Shown here in pieces: positions 22,269 through 31,869 of a stretch of 64,000 nucleotides of DNA; the first letter of the stretch is position 1; each line of letters starts with the position of its first letter. Where the stretch lies: the NCBI RefSeq assembly GCF_900107975.1, contig NZ_FNVF01000010.1, positions 124,001 through 188,000 of the forward strand. Direction: 5' to 3'. This DNA is from Paenibacillus sp. UNC499MF (GTDB lineage Bacteria > Bacillota > Bacilli > Paenibacillales > NBRC-103111). The notes beneath the pieces were generated by a model. The model was not told where the DNA came from, did no database searches, and was given only the letters and a program-made list of their open reading frames with translations. Position numbers and translations under genes: made by a program.

Positions 22269-22727
22269 TTACGGATGAATCGTATTTTTCTCTTCGAGCA
22301 GCTTCACTTTGTTCAGGCGGTTCTCATGACGTTCCCCGTGCGAAAACTCCGTCTCGATCCAGATCTTGACGATTTCCTGCGCTACGCCGGGTCCGATTAC
22401 GCGTTCTCCCATAGCAAGCACATTCGTGTCGTTGTGCTCCCGGGTTGCCTTCGCGGAGAACATATCGTGCACAAGCGCGCAGCGGATGCCGGGCATTTTG
22501 TTGGCGGCAATGGTCATGCCGATGCCTGTACCGCAAATCAGAATGCCTTTATCCGCCTGTCCGTTAAGCACCATATCGCAAACGGGGACGGCATAATCCG
22601 GATAATCGACCGATTGTTCACAGTTGCAGCCGACATCCTTTACTTCGTGACCTAACGATTCCAGGTAAGGAACGATAACATCTTTAAGCCGGTATCCGGC
22701 GTGATCGGCGCCAATTGCAATTTTCAT
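22269..22727 (-). CDS. rpiB: Ribose 5-phosphate isomerase B
   Basis: Interconverts ribose 5-phosphate and ribulose 5-phosphate. The 152-residue protein begins [16 protein letters not shown] and contains the active-site cysteine in [10 protein letters not shown] (near residue 65) plus the [15 protein letters not shown] segment. The ATG at 22727 is chosen for GGAGGAGGG just upstream; the frame extends to 22871 but without family similarity. It corresponds to B. subtilis ywlF. It could act on other aldose phosphates of the RpiB/LacA family. Confidence 0.94.
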   Translation of the reverse strand: MKIAIGADHAGYRLKDVIVPYLESLGHEVKDVGCNCEQSVDYPDYAVPVCDMVLNGQADKGILICGTGIGMTIAANKMPGIRCALVHDMFSAKATREHNDTNVLAMGERVIGPGVAQEIVKIWIETEFSHGERHENRLNKVKLLEEKNTIHP

Positions 22728-22852
22728 TGAAAAGCCCTCCTCGGGTGGGAATAAACTGCGTTTGGCTCTATTATAACCCAAACCGATCAGCCGGAGAAAA
22801 AAACCGCCAAATTCCGACTTTACCTGCACCTGTGAAACCGTTAAATGACAAT

Positions 22853-22900
22853 GAAAAAAAGAGCATGACACACGTGTAAATACGCATGTACTGCTCTTTT
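22853..22900 (-). terminator. Intrinsic terminator between ywlE and rpiB
   Basis: AAAAGAGCA and TGCTCTTTT form a nine-base stem around a 26-base loop that itself has ACATGCGT/ACACGTGT-like complementarity. TTTT follows on the minus strand. It lies 126 bases before the rpiB start and so may end transcripts from ywlE. Confidence 0.65.
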
Positions 22901-23077
22901 GCCCAGGCGACCGGCCGTATACCCCGATGCTCCACTGTGGTTACACCCACTCGTCGCCAGTTACACCGGGTCTTCTTTTATGCCCCTATCTTACCGTATT
23001 CCCGCAAAACTGTAAAGCCGCTAAAAAATGAAGATTTTGTTAGCCCGGCGAGCAGAAGCCCCGGCCATTGTGGCCAT

Positions 23078-23659
23078 TCATCGGCTATCCTTTATCTTTT
23101 GAACCAGTTTAACGAGCGCTTCCTCGATTTCTTCCGCCGTATGCCGGTAAAGCTCTAGCGAACCGCCGTAAGGATCGGAGATATCATAATCCGGAAACTT
23201 TTTTTCCAGATGTTTAAGCCGGGTTCTCTCTTCCAGCGTGATTTCTTGGGAAAGGGCCTGCTTCACCTGCAATTCGGCGATCAGCTTCTCCCACTCTGCG
23301 GCCGCTGCCGTGACCCCGGAATCGTCTTCTACAAATTCTTTCAATGTATGTGTTTTATCCGCCGCTTGCGGAAACCGCTGAATTACGGCGCGTTTATGAT
23401 CTTGTGTCATCGTTAAGATGAGTTCGGCCCAATCCACGTCTGCGGATCTGAGAAGACTGGAGCTGATAGAAGCTTCACAGCCTTTTTCACGCAAAACGGA
23501 AGAAGATTGCCGGGAAATCGGACTGCCGTCGGAAGCAAAAACCCCTGCAGAACGGATCTGGACTTCCAGGTTTTCCTCCCGGGCCATATGGCGCAGAATC
23601 CCTTCAGCCAGCGGGCTGCGGCATGTGTTTCCGGTACAGACAAAAAGGATCTGTTTCAC
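23078..23659 (-). CDS. ywlE: Low-molecular-weight protein phosphatase, YwlE-type arginine phosphatase
   Basis: The N-terminal P-loop FVCTGNTCRSPLAEG has the nucleophile Cys8 and Arg14 of low-Mr phosphatases. The threonine in CTGNTCRSP is the residue that in B. subtilis YwlE gives specificity for phosphoarginine (established for that enzyme). The general-acid aspartate is in DISDPYGGSLELY. The 193 residues are longer than YwlE (about 150), with a Glu/Lys-rich insert around residues 95-150. The position next to rpiB and mntP matches ywlF-ywlE-ywlD. It would reverse McsB-type protein arginine phosphorylation. Confidence 0.88.
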   Translation of the reverse strand: MKQILFVCTGNTCRSPLAEGILRHMAREENLEVQIRSAGVFASDGSPISRQSSSVLREKGCEASISSSLLRSADVDWAELILTMTQDHKRAVIQRFPQAADKTHTLKEFVEDDSGVTAAAAEWEKLIAELQVKQALSQEITLEERTRLKHLEKKFPDYDISDPYGGSLELYRHTAEEIEEALVKLVQKIKDSR

Positions 23660-23743
23660 GTTCCGTCTACCTCCCTACAGAGTATTCGAACGGGTTCATT
23701 CCGCTCTCTATTATTGTACCGCTTTTTTTCAAATCAGGAAAAC

Positions 23744-24316
23744 TTACAGCAAAAATTTCAGACCGAACAGCAGTAAAATCAGACCGCCCAGCGCTTCACC
23801 GTATTCACCGATCCAGCTTCCCACCCGGCGCCCGAGTAGAAGCCCCAGAATCGACATACCTCCGCCCAGAAGCCCGAAAAGCAGAACCGTCAAAACTACA
23901 TCCGTCGCGAAAATACCCAGCGAAACTCCGACCGAAAAAGAATCCACGCTCACGCTTAGCGCAAACAAAATCATTCCCCAAAAGGTACGATGATCGAAAG
24001 CGGGGGAATCTTCTCCCCGGAAGGAGCTGTAAATCATATGAGATCCGAGCAAAATGAGCAGACCGCCCCCGGCCGCCACGGCAACCTGTCCGAGCAAAGA
24101 GCCGAGATAATGGCCCGCATACATGCCGAGCAGAGGCATGAGGATATGGAAGAGACCGATGACGATGCTGATTTTAAGAATATGCAGCAGGCGTATTCCT
24201 CTCATTCCGATTCCGATTCCTAAAGAAAACGCGTCAAAACCCAGCGCAATGGCCATGATGAAGATCGTCAGCAGTTGGCCCCATACGAAAGGTGACACGC
24301 CCGCCAGTGCCGCCAT
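23744..24316 (-). CDS. mntP: MntP-family manganese efflux pump
   Basis: Membrane protein of 190 residues with six helices. The two pseudo-repeat motifs IALGFDAFSLGIGIG and SVSVDSFSVGVSLG contain the intramembrane aspartates that define the MntP/YebN family of Mn(II) exporters. The position between ywlE and ywlC corresponds to B. subtilis ywlD. ATG at 24316 follows GGGGGA. I looked for a yybP-ykoY manganese riboswitch in the 250 bases upstream and did not recognise one. Confidence 0.9.
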   Translation of the reverse strand: MAALAGVSPFVWGQLLTIFIMAIALGFDAFSLGIGIGMRGIRLLHILKISIVIGLFHILMPLLGMYAGHYLGSLLGQVAVAAGGGLLILLGSHMIYSSFRGEDSPAFDHRTFWGMILFALSVSVDSFSVGVSLGIFATDVVLTVLLFGLLGGGMSILGLLLGRRVGSWIGEYGEALGGLILLLFGLKFLL

Positions 24317-24564
24317 TGGTATTTCCCCCTGTCCGCTTTTTCTCTCTCAAGATATGCGGACAAACCGGGAAACATGCTATGGACTTGTACCTGACTCCAT
24401 GGGTAAAGGCTGCTAGCTTTCGTGATAAGTATTGTGTGGAAAAGGATACTGGCTTCCCGGAACTTTGGCGCCTTGCGGTGCACCGGAATACGGCATATTC
24501 CCGCTGCCTGTAGGAATCAAACAGTCTGAAGGCGTTCCGCGTGCAGCGATACCCCTTCCGCCGC

Positions 24565-25650
24565 TTAAACGCGGATAACTTCTTGACCCGCGGCTTTCAG
24601 CAGCCGGTTCATGACCGCACGGCCTATTCCCGTGTCCGGGCAGCCTTCCGCGAGAATATACGTCGCTCCCTCGCGGTCGAACTGCCGCAGCGCGGCATAC
24701 AGGCCGCGCGCGATCGTCTCCGGCTCTGCCAATGAGCCGGAGGAGACGACGGCGTCCGCGTGATGCAAACCGCGGCGCTCGTCATAGGTGAGCACCCCCG
24801 TGCGCTCACCGCGGGCCTTGGCGGCGTCAAGGTCACGCCGCATCCACTCGGCGACGGCCTGCGGATCGCCGCCCAGCACCACGCGCATGCTCCCCTTCGG
24901 GGCGTAATGCGCGTATTTCATGCCGGGAGCCCGCGGCGTCCCGGCCGGTTCTTCGGTGCGCATAGGCTCGCGCACCGGCACGTCCGGCAGCACCTCGCGC
25001 AGCTGCTCGGCCGTAACCCCGCCGGGGCGGAGGATGTAAACCGCCCCGGACGCCCACTCCACGACGGTCGACTCTACGCCGACGCCCGTCGGTCCGCCGT
25101 CGACGATGCCGCCGATTCGTCCGCCGAGATCCTCGGCGACGTGTTCCGCCATCGTCGGGCTGGGACGCCCCGAGCTGTTCGCGCTCGGGGCAGCCACCGG
25201 GCAGCCTGCGGCGCGCAGCAGCGCCAGGGCGACCGGGTGGTCGGGGATGCGGACCCCGACGGTAGACAGCCCCGCCGTCACCAGCGGGGATACCGCGCCC
25301 GCGCGGACCGGCACGATGACGGTCAGGGGCCCGGGCCAGAAGGCATCCATAAGCCGGAGCAGAGGCTCGGCGGGCACTCCCTCCACGAACGCGTCCATTT
25401 GAGAGCGTTCCGCGATGTGGACGATCAGGGGATTGTCCGACGGACGGCCCTTGGCCCGGTAAATGCCTTCGACCGCAGCGGAGTTGGTCGCATCCGCTCC
25501 CAAGCCGTATACCGTTTCGGTCGGGAACGCTACGGTTTCTCCCTGAACGAGAAGATAGGCCGCTGCGGCAATCGCCTCATCGGCGGTTTGTCCGGATCCG
25601 GTCTCCGCTCCCGCTTCATTGTAAATCTGCCATAGTTTAGTCGTTGTCAA
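24565..25650 (-). CDS. ywlC: Threonylcarbamoyl-AMP synthase, Sua5 type
   Basis: Makes threonylcarbamoyl-AMP from threonine, bicarbonate and ATP, the first step of t6A37 tRNA modification. It has 361 residues. The YrdC domain spans residues about 20-210, with KGRPSDNPLIVHI and PSANSSGRPSPTMAEHV. It is followed by a linker and the Sua5-specific C-terminal domain (about 240-355), so it is the long Sua5 form. GC content peaks here and produces long spurious frames on the other strand. The neighbour spoIIR lies upstream, as in B. subtilis. Confidence 0.95.
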   Translation of the reverse strand: MTTTKLWQIYNEAGAETGSGQTADEAIAAAAYLLVQGETVAFPTETVYGLGADATNSAAVEGIYRAKGRPSDNPLIVHIAERSQMDAFVEGVPAEPLLRLMDAFWPGPLTVIVPVRAGAVSPLVTAGLSTVGVRIPDHPVALALLRAAGCPVAAPSANSSGRPSPTMAEHVAEDLGGRIGGIVDGGPTGVGVESTVVEWASGAVYILRPGGVTAEQLREVLPDVPVREPMRTEEPAGTPRAPGMKYAHYAPKGSMRVVLGGDPQAVAEWMRRDLDAAKARGERTGVLTYDERRGLHHADAVVSSGSLAEPETIARGLYAALRQFDREGATYILAEGCPDTGIGRAVMNRLLKAAGQEVIRV

Positions 25651-25679
25651 AGCTGCTCACCCTTACTGGTTTCCGAAAT

Positions 25680-26396
25680 TTATCTGAACAGATTCAGAAA
25701 GAATCCGATGATACCTTGAAGCAGTTCCCACAGAAAAAATTTCACTTCCGTATCTCCGCTTGCGGCCGCATCGGCAGCCGATCCTTCGGCGGGAGTGTTC
25801 GCCGCTTTTTTCTGCGCGTCAGCCGTCTTAGCTTCACCGGCAGTTTTTGCTTCCCCGCCGTCTTCAGCAGGAGACGCCTGAGCCACAGCTTCACCTGATA
25901 CACCGTCTACAAAGCAAAGCGGCGGAAAAAGTACACACCACCAGTTCTGCCCTTTCCCTTCTCCGAGAGACACGCGCAGAGCTTCATAATTCCCGGCCGG
26001 ATAAACCCGGCTGCCGTACATTTTGGTCGGAAACGGAACCTGTCCGAGCTCTACTGTGTAAGGAATACCTCCAAGACCTCGGGACACAAGCGTGTCGCGG
26101 ACGACTTTTTCCAGAACCGGAAGGTTCCGCTGCACAATTTGCCTCGCCTCATCTATGGATTGCGGACCCGTAACCCATTCGTTCATCTGAGCGATTATGG
26201 CGTCCCGCACCTGCCGCTTGACAGCCTGATCCTCGGGCTTATCGGAGTTGGCCAGGATACGAAGACGGATCGACTGATCCGGGATAGCCCCTTCTGCCAG
26301 AGCTGCGTTCGAGCGCGTGCCTTCCCAGCTCATCATCATGATAGCAAGAGCGAAAAACGTATAAAATAAATGCTTGTATGATTTACGGATGACCAT
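25680..26396 (-). CDS. spoIIR: Stage II sporulation protein R
   Basis: Forespore-secreted signalling protein that triggers SpoIIGA-dependent processing of pro-sigma-E in the mother cell. The N-terminus has a signal/anchor helix (residues about 10-28). The conserved core RLRILANSDKPEDQAVKRQV and the NWWCVLFPPLCFVD motif are clear. After about residue 170 there is an Ala/Glu/Lys-rich low-complexity stretch ending in a hydrophobic ELLQGIIGFFLNLFR tail. A sigma-F-like promoter is visible at 26471-26499. 238 residues. Confidence 0.95.
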   Translation of the reverse strand: MVIRKSYKHLFYTFFALAIMMMSWEGTRSNAALAEGAIPDQSIRLRILANSDKPEDQAVKRQVRDAIIAQMNEWVTGPQSIDEARQIVQRNLPVLEKVVRDTLVSRGLGGIPYTVELGQVPFPTKMYGSRVYPAGNYEALRVSLGEGKGQNWWCVLFPPLCFVDGVSGEAVAQASPAEDGGEAKTAGEAKTADAQKKAANTPAEGSAADAAASGDTEVKFFLWELLQGIIGFFLNLFR

Positions 26397-26470
26397 AATG
26401 AATCCCTCCCGTTTGCCGGAAAAACAGCATCAGCCTCGAAGCCGTTTCTGTTTCTTCCTCTGTAACGGTT

Positions 26471-26499
26471 AGTATGGTCAAAAGGCAAATCTTTTAAAC
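26471..26499 (-). promoter_or_regulatory. Candidate sigma-F promoter of spoIIR
   Basis: On the minus strand GTTTA, a 15-base spacer and GACCATACT resemble the sigma-F consensus (GTATA, about 15 bases, GGNNANNNT) with one mismatch in each box. It lies 75 bases before the spoIIR start. spoIIR is a known sigma-F target in B. subtilis, which supports the match. Confidence 0.5.
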
Positions 26500-27012
26500 T
26501 AGCAATCTATGATTTTTTTCACGTGGAACAATTTTGATGTGTGGAACATATAAAACAGCCGGAAAAGCGGCCGCCTAACAAAGCTGCAACCATAGCGGCC
26601 TCGGATTTTCCGGAGTTGGCGAGCGTGAGTACCGAACATGCTGATAGGTTTTAAAATCGGCCCTTGCTAGATGCTAGGTTTATAGATTGCCTGTTCGGGG
26701 AAGGGTAATAGCAAAACCTGTTTCGGAGCCATCAAAAGTTAACTTTTACCCATTCGGGCCTGCTAGACCAACCGCCCTAGTTCCGACAAAAGCCACACAT
26801 GAGTATCGGCAGTCGCTTTACATGTGTTGTATGCGATTTTTTTAAAAGGATAGTCACAGCCCTTTCCATGGGCAGCAGCAGCTCTCTTGTCAGGCCCGGC
26901 CCAGATTCTATAAAGCCTCGGGCTTTCTGGTTGAATCAGCAGCCTCATCAGCCGTGCAGCCTTTTCCGCTTTGCGAGACCCCAATCACTCGTTAGAGCCG
27001 GCCTTCCGGCGG
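26500..27012. other. Intergenic region between prmC and spoIIR, no confident gene
   Basis: About 500 bases without a supported gene. It contains a long imperfect hairpin at 26559-26613: arms CCGGAAAA and TTTTCCGG enclose GGCCGC/GCGGCC. A 73-codon open frame on the minus strand (26763-26984) with a TTG start and only a weak GAG ribosome binding site encodes a peptide containing RLMRLLIQPESPRLYRIW. I do not recognise it and leave it uncalled. No tRNA or riboswitch pattern was seen. Confidence 0.5.
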
Positions 27013-27906
27013 TCAATCGTTGTTTATGGCTATGACATGCCGGTCGATGCCGGCCAAGTCTTTCACGAAGCGGATCTCGCTCCACTCTCCCGCTGCGCGC
27101 AGCAGCTCTGCTACAGCCTCCGCCTGGTGGATACCGACTTCCAGTCCGACCAGTCTCGGCTGTTTCGGCAACAGCGGGATCTGGCCGGCCAGCCGCCGGT
27201 ACAGATCCAGTCCGTCCTCGCCCCCGAACAGCGCGAGGTGCGGCTCATAGTCGCGCACCTCCGGCTGCAGCGACGGCGAATCCCCCGCCGGAATGTACGG
27301 CGGGTTCGAAACCAGGATGTCGACGGGCAGCTCCCGTTCGATGCAGGGCAGGAGCAGATCGCCCTCGTAGAAGGCGATCCGCTCCCCTACGCCGCACCGT
27401 CCGGCGTTGCCCTTGGCGACCTCCAGCGCCTCCGGCGAGAGGTCGCATGCCGCGGCGCGCCAATCGGGGCGCGCATGCAGCAGACTCACCGGGATAGCTC
27501 CGCTCCCGGTGCCGATATCCGCAAGGAGCGGAGCGCCTTGCGGAAACAAGCGCGAGCCCTCGCGGAGGATTTCCTCCACGAGGAGCTCGGTTTCGGGACG
27601 CGGGATGAGTACCGCGTCCGTGACCCGGAGCGTCAGGCCGTAAAACTCCTGCTCGCCGGTAATGTACTGTACCGGCTCCCCGGCGGCCTTACGCTCCACG
27701 ACCTCGCCCCACTGCTCCGCATGCGCAGCGGGAAACGGCTCTTCCAGCCGGAAGAAGAATTCCGTCCGGCTCAGACCCAGCACGTGCTGAAGCAGAATCT
27801 CCGCACAGATAGCCGCGTCCTGGATTTGCCGCTCTTTGAAAAAAGAAGAAGCCTGGGAATAGGCTTCTCGGATTGACATGCCGGCTTGATAAATAAGCCT
27901 GTTCAT
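27013..27906 (-). CDS. prmC: Peptide chain release factor N5-glutamine methyltransferase
   Basis: Methylates the GGQ glutamine of release factors RF1/RF2 using S-adenosylmethionine. The SAM-binding motif I is LLADIGTGSGAIPVSLL and the catalytic motif is ILVSNPPYIP. The substrate-binding N-terminal helical domain covers residues about 1-90. The start is taken as the ATG at 27906, eight bases after the prfA stop, with GGGGAG at the end of prfA; an in-frame ATG at 27933 within prfA is possible. It pairs with its substrate gene prfA, as usual. Confidence 0.94.
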   Translation of the reverse strand: MNRLIYQAGMSIREAYSQASSFFKERQIQDAAICAEILLQHVLGLSRTEFFFRLEEPFPAAHAEQWGEVVERKAAGEPVQYITGEQEFYGLTLRVTDAVLIPRPETELLVEEILREGSRLFPQGAPLLADIGTGSGAIPVSLLHARPDWRAAACDLSPEALEVAKGNAGRCGVGERIAFYEGDLLLPCIERELPVDILVSNPPYIPAGDSPSLQPEVRDYEPHLALFGGEDGLDLYRRLAGQIPLLPKQPRLVGLEVGIHQAEAVAELLRAAGEWSEIRFVKDLAGIDRHVIAINND

Positions 27907-27913
27907 GATGATT

Positions 27914-28984
27914 TTATTGCTCCCCTTTTTCAAGAAGCTCGGCCTGCGCCGTCATAGTCAGAGCATTGACGATTTCATCCATGTCTCCGTTCAAAATGGT
28001 GTCCAGCTTGTGAAGCGTAAGACCGATGCGGTGGTCCGTTACGCGGCTTTGCGGGAAGTTGTAGGTCCGGATGCGCTCGCTGCGGTCACCCGTGCCGACC
28101 TTGCTCTTACGCTCCCCGGCATACTTCGCTTCTTCTTCCTGACGTTTTACATCGTAAATGCGCGCGCGCAGAACCTGCAGCGCCTTCGCCTTGTTATCGT
28201 TCTGGGACTTGCCGTCCTGACAGGTCGCCATAATGCCTGTCGGCACGTGCAGAACCCGGACCGCGGACTTCGTCGTGTTAACGGACTGACCGCCCGCTCC
28301 GCTGGAGCAGAACGTATCGACCCGGATATCGCTGTCCTTGATCTCGATATCGATCTCTTCCATTTCGGGCATAACGCCTACCGTGGAAGTGGACGTATGA
28401 ATACGGCCGCCCGATTCCGTTACCGGAATCCGCTGAACGCGGTGCGCGCCGCTTTCGTATTTCATTTTGCTGTAAGCGCCCTTGCCGTTGATCATGAAAA
28501 TAATCTCTTTAAAACCGCCAAGGTCGTTCAGGTTCGCTTCCAGCACTTCGGTCTTCCAGCCTTGAGCATCCGCGAACTTGGAGTACATGCGGTACAGGTC
28601 TCCCGCAAACAGGGCTGCCTCGTCGCCGCCGGCCGCGCCGCGGATTTCCACGATCACGTTCTTGTCATCGTTAGGATCTTTAGGCAGCATAAGCACAGTC
28701 AGGCGTTCTTCCAGCTCATTTTTGCGGCCGGACAGCTCCTCGATCTCCATTTTCACGAGATCGCGCATTTCGTCATCGAGCTTCTCGGCCTGCATGGCTT
28801 TCGCCGCATCGAGCTGTTCCAGCACGTCTTTGTATTCTACATAAGCATCGTAGGCTTCTTGTAGGTCGGATTGTTCTTTGGAGAATTCCCGGAGCTTCTT
28901 CGTGTCGCTCGTTACATCCGGGTCACAGAGCAGCTCGCTCAGTTTCTCATAGCGATCCGCCAGAGCCTGCAAACGATCCAGCAT
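27914..28984 (-). CDS. prfA: Peptide chain release factor 1
   Basis: Recognises UAA/UAG stop codons and triggers peptide release. The 356 residues include the catalytic GGQ in [10 protein letters not shown] (near residues 229-233). The PAT-type anticodon loop is not read out here, but the [16 protein letters not shown] segment is conserved. The ATG at 28984 follows AAGGAG with eight-base spacing. It is followed by prmC, and both are probably co-transcribed. Confidence 0.97.
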   Translation of the reverse strand: MLDRLQALADRYEKLSELLCDPDVTSDTKKLREFSKEQSDLQEAYDAYVEYKDVLEQLDAAKAMQAEKLDDEMRDLVKMEIEELSGRKNELEERLTVLMLPKDPNDDKNVIVEIRGAAGGDEAALFAGDLYRMYSKFADAQGWKTEVLEANLNDLGGFKEIIFMINGKGAYSKMKYESGAHRVQRIPVTESGGRIHTSTSTVGVMPEMEEIDIEIKDSDIRVDTFCSSGAGGQSVNTTKSAVRVLHVPTGIMATCQDGKSQNDNKAKALQVLRARIYDVKRQEEEAKYAGERKSKVGTGDRSERIRTYNFPQSRVTDHRIGLTLHKLDTILNGDMDEIVNALTMTAQAELLEKGEQ

Positions 28985-29043
28985 TTGGACCACTCCTTAC
29001 CATAATGTCAAAATAATCAGAGCTTTGCGCCGTTTTTGCAAAC

Positions 29044-29123
29044 AGCCTAAACCTCGAACGTTTCCTTCGGCAGTCGCCAGGATAGTTTACGTAAGTGAAC
29101 GATTAACCGTTCGAGGGCTTTTT
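29044..29123. other. Inverted repeat between ychF and prfA
   Basis: CCTCGAACG and CGTTCGAGG form a nine-base stem separated by about 55 bases. A T6 run follows on the plus strand, and only TTTAGGCTGTTT follows on the minus strand. Since both flanking genes are on the minus strand, this may be a weak ychF terminator. No gene lies in the interval. Confidence 0.4.
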
Positions 29124-29198
29124 TACCGCCGAGCGTTGTATATCCTTATTTTCTATATAACACCGTAACAAGCTAAGGAAACGTCTAATAGCTGATCC

Positions 29199-30299
29199 CT
29201 AAACGTTGAAACGGAAGTGCATGACGTCGCCGTCCTGCACGATATATTCTTTGCCTTCCAGACGAAGCTGGCCTTTTTCTTTAGCCCCGTTCATCGAACC
29301 TGTTGCGGTCAAGTCTTCATAAGATACCACTTCCGCCCGGATAAAACCGCGCTCGAAGTCCGTATGAATGACGGCAGCCGCCTGAGGAGCTTTCGTTCCT
29401 TTGCGGATGGTCCAAGCTCTTACTTCCTGGACGCCGGCCGTGAAGTAGGTATAGAGACCGAGCAGCTTGTAAGCCGCTTTGATCAGACGGTCAAGACCCG
29501 ACTCCTGCAAACCGAGCTCTTCCAGGAACATTTCTTTGTCTTCGCCTTCAAGCTCGGCGATTTCGGACTCAACCTTCGCGCTGATAGCCACAACCTCCGC
29601 GCCTTCTTGAGCCGCAAACTCGCGGACCTTCTGCACGTAAGGGTTGTTGTCGCCGTCCGCCACTTCCGCTTCGCTCACGTTAGCGGCATAAAGAACAGGC
29701 TTCATCGTCAGCAGATGAAGGTCGCGCACAAGCAGACGCTCCTCGTCCGTCAGCTCTACGCTGCGGGCCGGCTGGTCGTTGTACAGGGCTTCCTTGATTT
29801 TCTCGAAGCATTCCACTTCTGCGGCATACTGCTTGTTGCCGCCTTTCATATTTTTGCGCGAACGGTCAATGCGCTTCTCCACGGAATCCAGGTCCGCCAG
29901 AATGAGCTCCAGGTTAATCGTCTCGATATCGGAGATCGGATCGACTTTGCCGGACACGTGGGTAATGTTCTCGTCCACAAAACAGCGGACTACGTGCACA
30001 ATTGCATCCACTTCACGAATGTTTGCCAAAAATTTATTGCCAAGGCCTTCGCCTTTGCTCGCGCCTTTAACCAGACCTGCAATATCCACGAATTCAAACG
30101 CAGTCGGCACGATGCGGTTCGGATTCACAATATCGGCCAGTTTCTGCAATCTTTCGTCAGGCACCTCAACTACACCGACGTTCGGATCAATCGTGCAGAA
30201 AGGATAGTTTGCGGATTCGGCACCCGCCTGTGTAATCGCGTTAAATAGCGTCGATTTTCCTACGTTCGGCAACCCGACGATTCCTGCTTTCAAAGCCAT
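29199..30299 (-). CDS. ychF: Redox-regulated ATPase YchF (Obg-related)
   Basis: P-loop protein of the Obg family that binds ribosomes. The 366 residues have the P-loop GLPNVGKST at residues 8-16, and the G3 region [17 protein letters not shown]. In place of the GTP-specific NKxD there is [10 protein letters not shown] (NxxE type), the feature that gives YchF its preference for ATP. The C-terminal TGS-like domain ends [17 protein letters not shown] well-spaced promoter lies 49 bases upstream. Confidence 0.96.
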   Translation of the reverse strand: MALKAGIVGLPNVGKSTLFNAITQAGAESANYPFCTIDPNVGVVEVPDERLQKLADIVNPNRIVPTAFEFVDIAGLVKGASKGEGLGNKFLANIREVDAIVHVVRCFVDENITHVSGKVDPISDIETINLELILADLDSVEKRIDRSRKNMKGGNKQYAAEVECFEKIKEALYNDQPARSVELTDEERLLVRDLHLLTMKPVLYAANVSEAEVADGDNNPYVQKVREFAAQEGAEVVAISAKVESEIAELEGEDKEMFLEELGLQESGLDRLIKAAYKLLGLYTYFTAGVQEVRAWTIRKGTKAPQAAAVIHTDFERGFIRAEVVSYEDLTATGSMNGAKEKGQLRLEGKEYIVQDGDVMHFRFNV

Positions 30300-30347
30300 G
30301 TATGTGACACTCCTTGGTTCTCAAATTAAAAAAATGCACCATATTCT

Positions 30348-30376
30348 ATTATAAACCATTCGTCAAGGGGTTACAA
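30348..30376 (-). promoter_or_regulatory. Sigma-A promoter of ychF
   Basis: On the minus strand TTGTAA (-35), a 17-base spacer and TATAAT (perfect -10), 49 bases before the ychF start. An alternative TTGACG box occurs inside the spacer. Confidence 0.7.
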
Positions 30377-30556
30377 TTTGCCTGTTTGGGCGGAATTTAA
30401 CCAGGGGGGGGCGGCATAACCCGAAGGAATAATCCAACCGATAGACATGGGAAAACATCCTAACCCCCTCAATCAGGAAAAAGGCAGGATGGTCATTTAG
30501 CCTGCTTGCGGTTTTCAACCTCTATATAAATGAAACCAGCAATTCAGGGACATTTT

Positions 30557-31093
30557 TTATTCATTAATAATTAGTTCCCGGACAGCTCTTAATTCCTCGA
30601 ATTCCTTTGTTAATTGGTCGATGGGCTTGCTCCCGTCTTTTAACTGATGCTCGATTTCTGCAAGCGTCTTTATCTTTTCATTCAGAATTCGGGCAGCTCT
30701 TTCATACGCCTTCCCATTTACGGGGTCATTCTTCTTAGTCTCGTAGTAACCGTTGATTTCCAATGTATTCTTCAGCAATCTTATATTTTCTTCAAGTACT
30801 GCCTTAGTGTCAGGCGGGTATAATTCATCCTGCAAAGTCCCCGCTTCAATTCCGATTTTCTTGACCAATCTCTCGTCTTGCTCACGTTGTAATTTTTCGG
30901 CCGTTGTTTCGGAAGCCCCGGACTGTCTGGAATCGAGTATAGCTCTTAATCGCTGTTCTTCCTTCTTTAAAGTTTCCAGCCTCTCTTTCTTATCAAAACC
31001 ATTTGCCTGACTGGAACCGTTACATCCCGATCCGACTATGATAAGAGCGGTTGCCGAGCAAACACCGACTATCCATGTTTTTTTAATATTCAT
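30557..31093 (-). CDS. Hypothetical secreted/lipoprotein-like protein
   Basis: I do not recognise this protein. The 178 residues start with a Lys-containing N-terminus, a hydrophobic stretch (residues about 8-22) and a cysteine in IIVGSGCNGSSQ. This suggests a lipoprotein signal, although Gly at -3 is not the ideal lipobox. The rest is highly charged and helical (KKEERLETLKKEEQRLRAIL and later segments), compatible with coiled coil. AAGGAGG lies ten bases before the ATG; a TTG one codon earlier is also possible. It lies alone between ychF and a membrane protein. Confidence 0.7.
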   Translation of the reverse strand: MNIKKTWIVGVCSATALIIVGSGCNGSSQANGFDKKERLETLKKEEQRLRAILDSRQSGASETTAEKLQREQDERLVKKIGIEAGTLQDELYPPDTKAVLEENIRLLKNTLEINGYYETKKNDPVNGKAYERAARILNEKIKTLAEIEHQLKDGSKPIDQLTKEFEELRAVRELIINE

Positions 31094-31229
31094 CAACGAG
31101 CCGCCTCCTTAATTGCCTAGTTCTGAGCAATGGTTGCGGAGTAACATGCCGTCGGGTAAGTGTATCAAAGCCATTGTCGGTGAACCTTTGGAATTTTAAA
31201 CCTTTTAAGTTATGTATGATTCCACGCAG

Positions 31230-31685
31230 TTATTTATTTTTCAAGCTTTTGAGCAGCCCCGCCGCACACAATCCGACAAACAGAGCCGTGCCGTGCAGTA
31301 GGATCGGGAGCCAGGCGGCGGCATCTACCGGAAGCACCATGCCCCATAGGAAAACGGGCGGAAGCTGAATCAGCACAAGTACGACCGCAATCCCGGCCAG
31401 GACGTTACAGCTGAGCCCGCATGCTTTCCCGGGCCGGATCAATCCGACCAAACCGGTCAGCAGGATGGCCCCCAGACCGATGGAAAGATAAGCCCAAAGC
31501 TTTAGTCCGCGGGGTTCGGCCACAATTTCGTGAGCTATAAACTGAATGGAGAATGCCGTTTCTCCGCCCCAAATCGGGGTATATAAAATACCCAGCAGCA
31601 AGCTGAGCAGACAAGTTCCAAGAATGAACAGAAAATGACCTTTGGCGAATTGCTTTTGTCCCATTGCTTCACGGTTGGCTGACAA
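31230..31685 (-). CDS. Hypothetical four-helix membrane protein
   Basis: Unrecognised integral membrane protein of 151 residues. After a short polar N-terminus (about 16 residues) there are four hydrophobic segments (roughly 17-36, 57-78, 86-106 and 120-143). The start is TTG at 31685, supported by AGGAGGGGG a few bases upstream. No catalytic motif is visible. The layout may suggest a small integral sensor or assembly factor, but no function is assigned. Confidence 0.65.
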   Translation of the reverse strand: MSANREAMGQKQFAKGHFLFILGTCLLSLLLGILYTPIWGGETAFSIQFIAHEIVAEPRGLKLWAYLSIGLGAILLTGLVGLIRPGKACGLSCNVLAGIAVVLVLIQLPPVFLWGMVLPVDAAAWLPILLHGTALFVGLCAAGLLKSLKNK

Positions 31686-31791
31686 CCTGACCCCCTCCTG
31701 AAAATGCTCTTAGTTTAATAACGACTGGGAGTCCCTAAAAGTTCCAGTCCCACCTTCTAATAACAAGAGTTTTTCATAAATTTTTCTGGGA

Positions 31792-31840
31792 ATAAAAAAA
31801 GGCAAGTCCGGACTCCGTTTAGGAATCCGTCCTTACCTTT
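31792..31840 (-). terminator. Intrinsic terminator after the amino acid permease
   Basis: On the minus strand AAAGGTAAGGACGGA and TCCGGACTTGCCTTT form an imperfect stem followed by a T-rich run. It starts about 30 bases after the permease stop. Confidence 0.75.
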
Positions 31841-31869
31841 TTAAACGTTATGTTCATTCAAGAACCGGT

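Noticed and set aside
24317-24564. yybP-ykoY manganese riboswitch before mntP
   Set aside because: The conserved loop sequences of that riboswitch class were not recognised.
30404-30411. Run of eight G, possible phase-variable tract
   Set aside because: It lies in an intergenic region upstream of the ychF promoter and not in a coding start or spacer, so no phase-variation target is evident.
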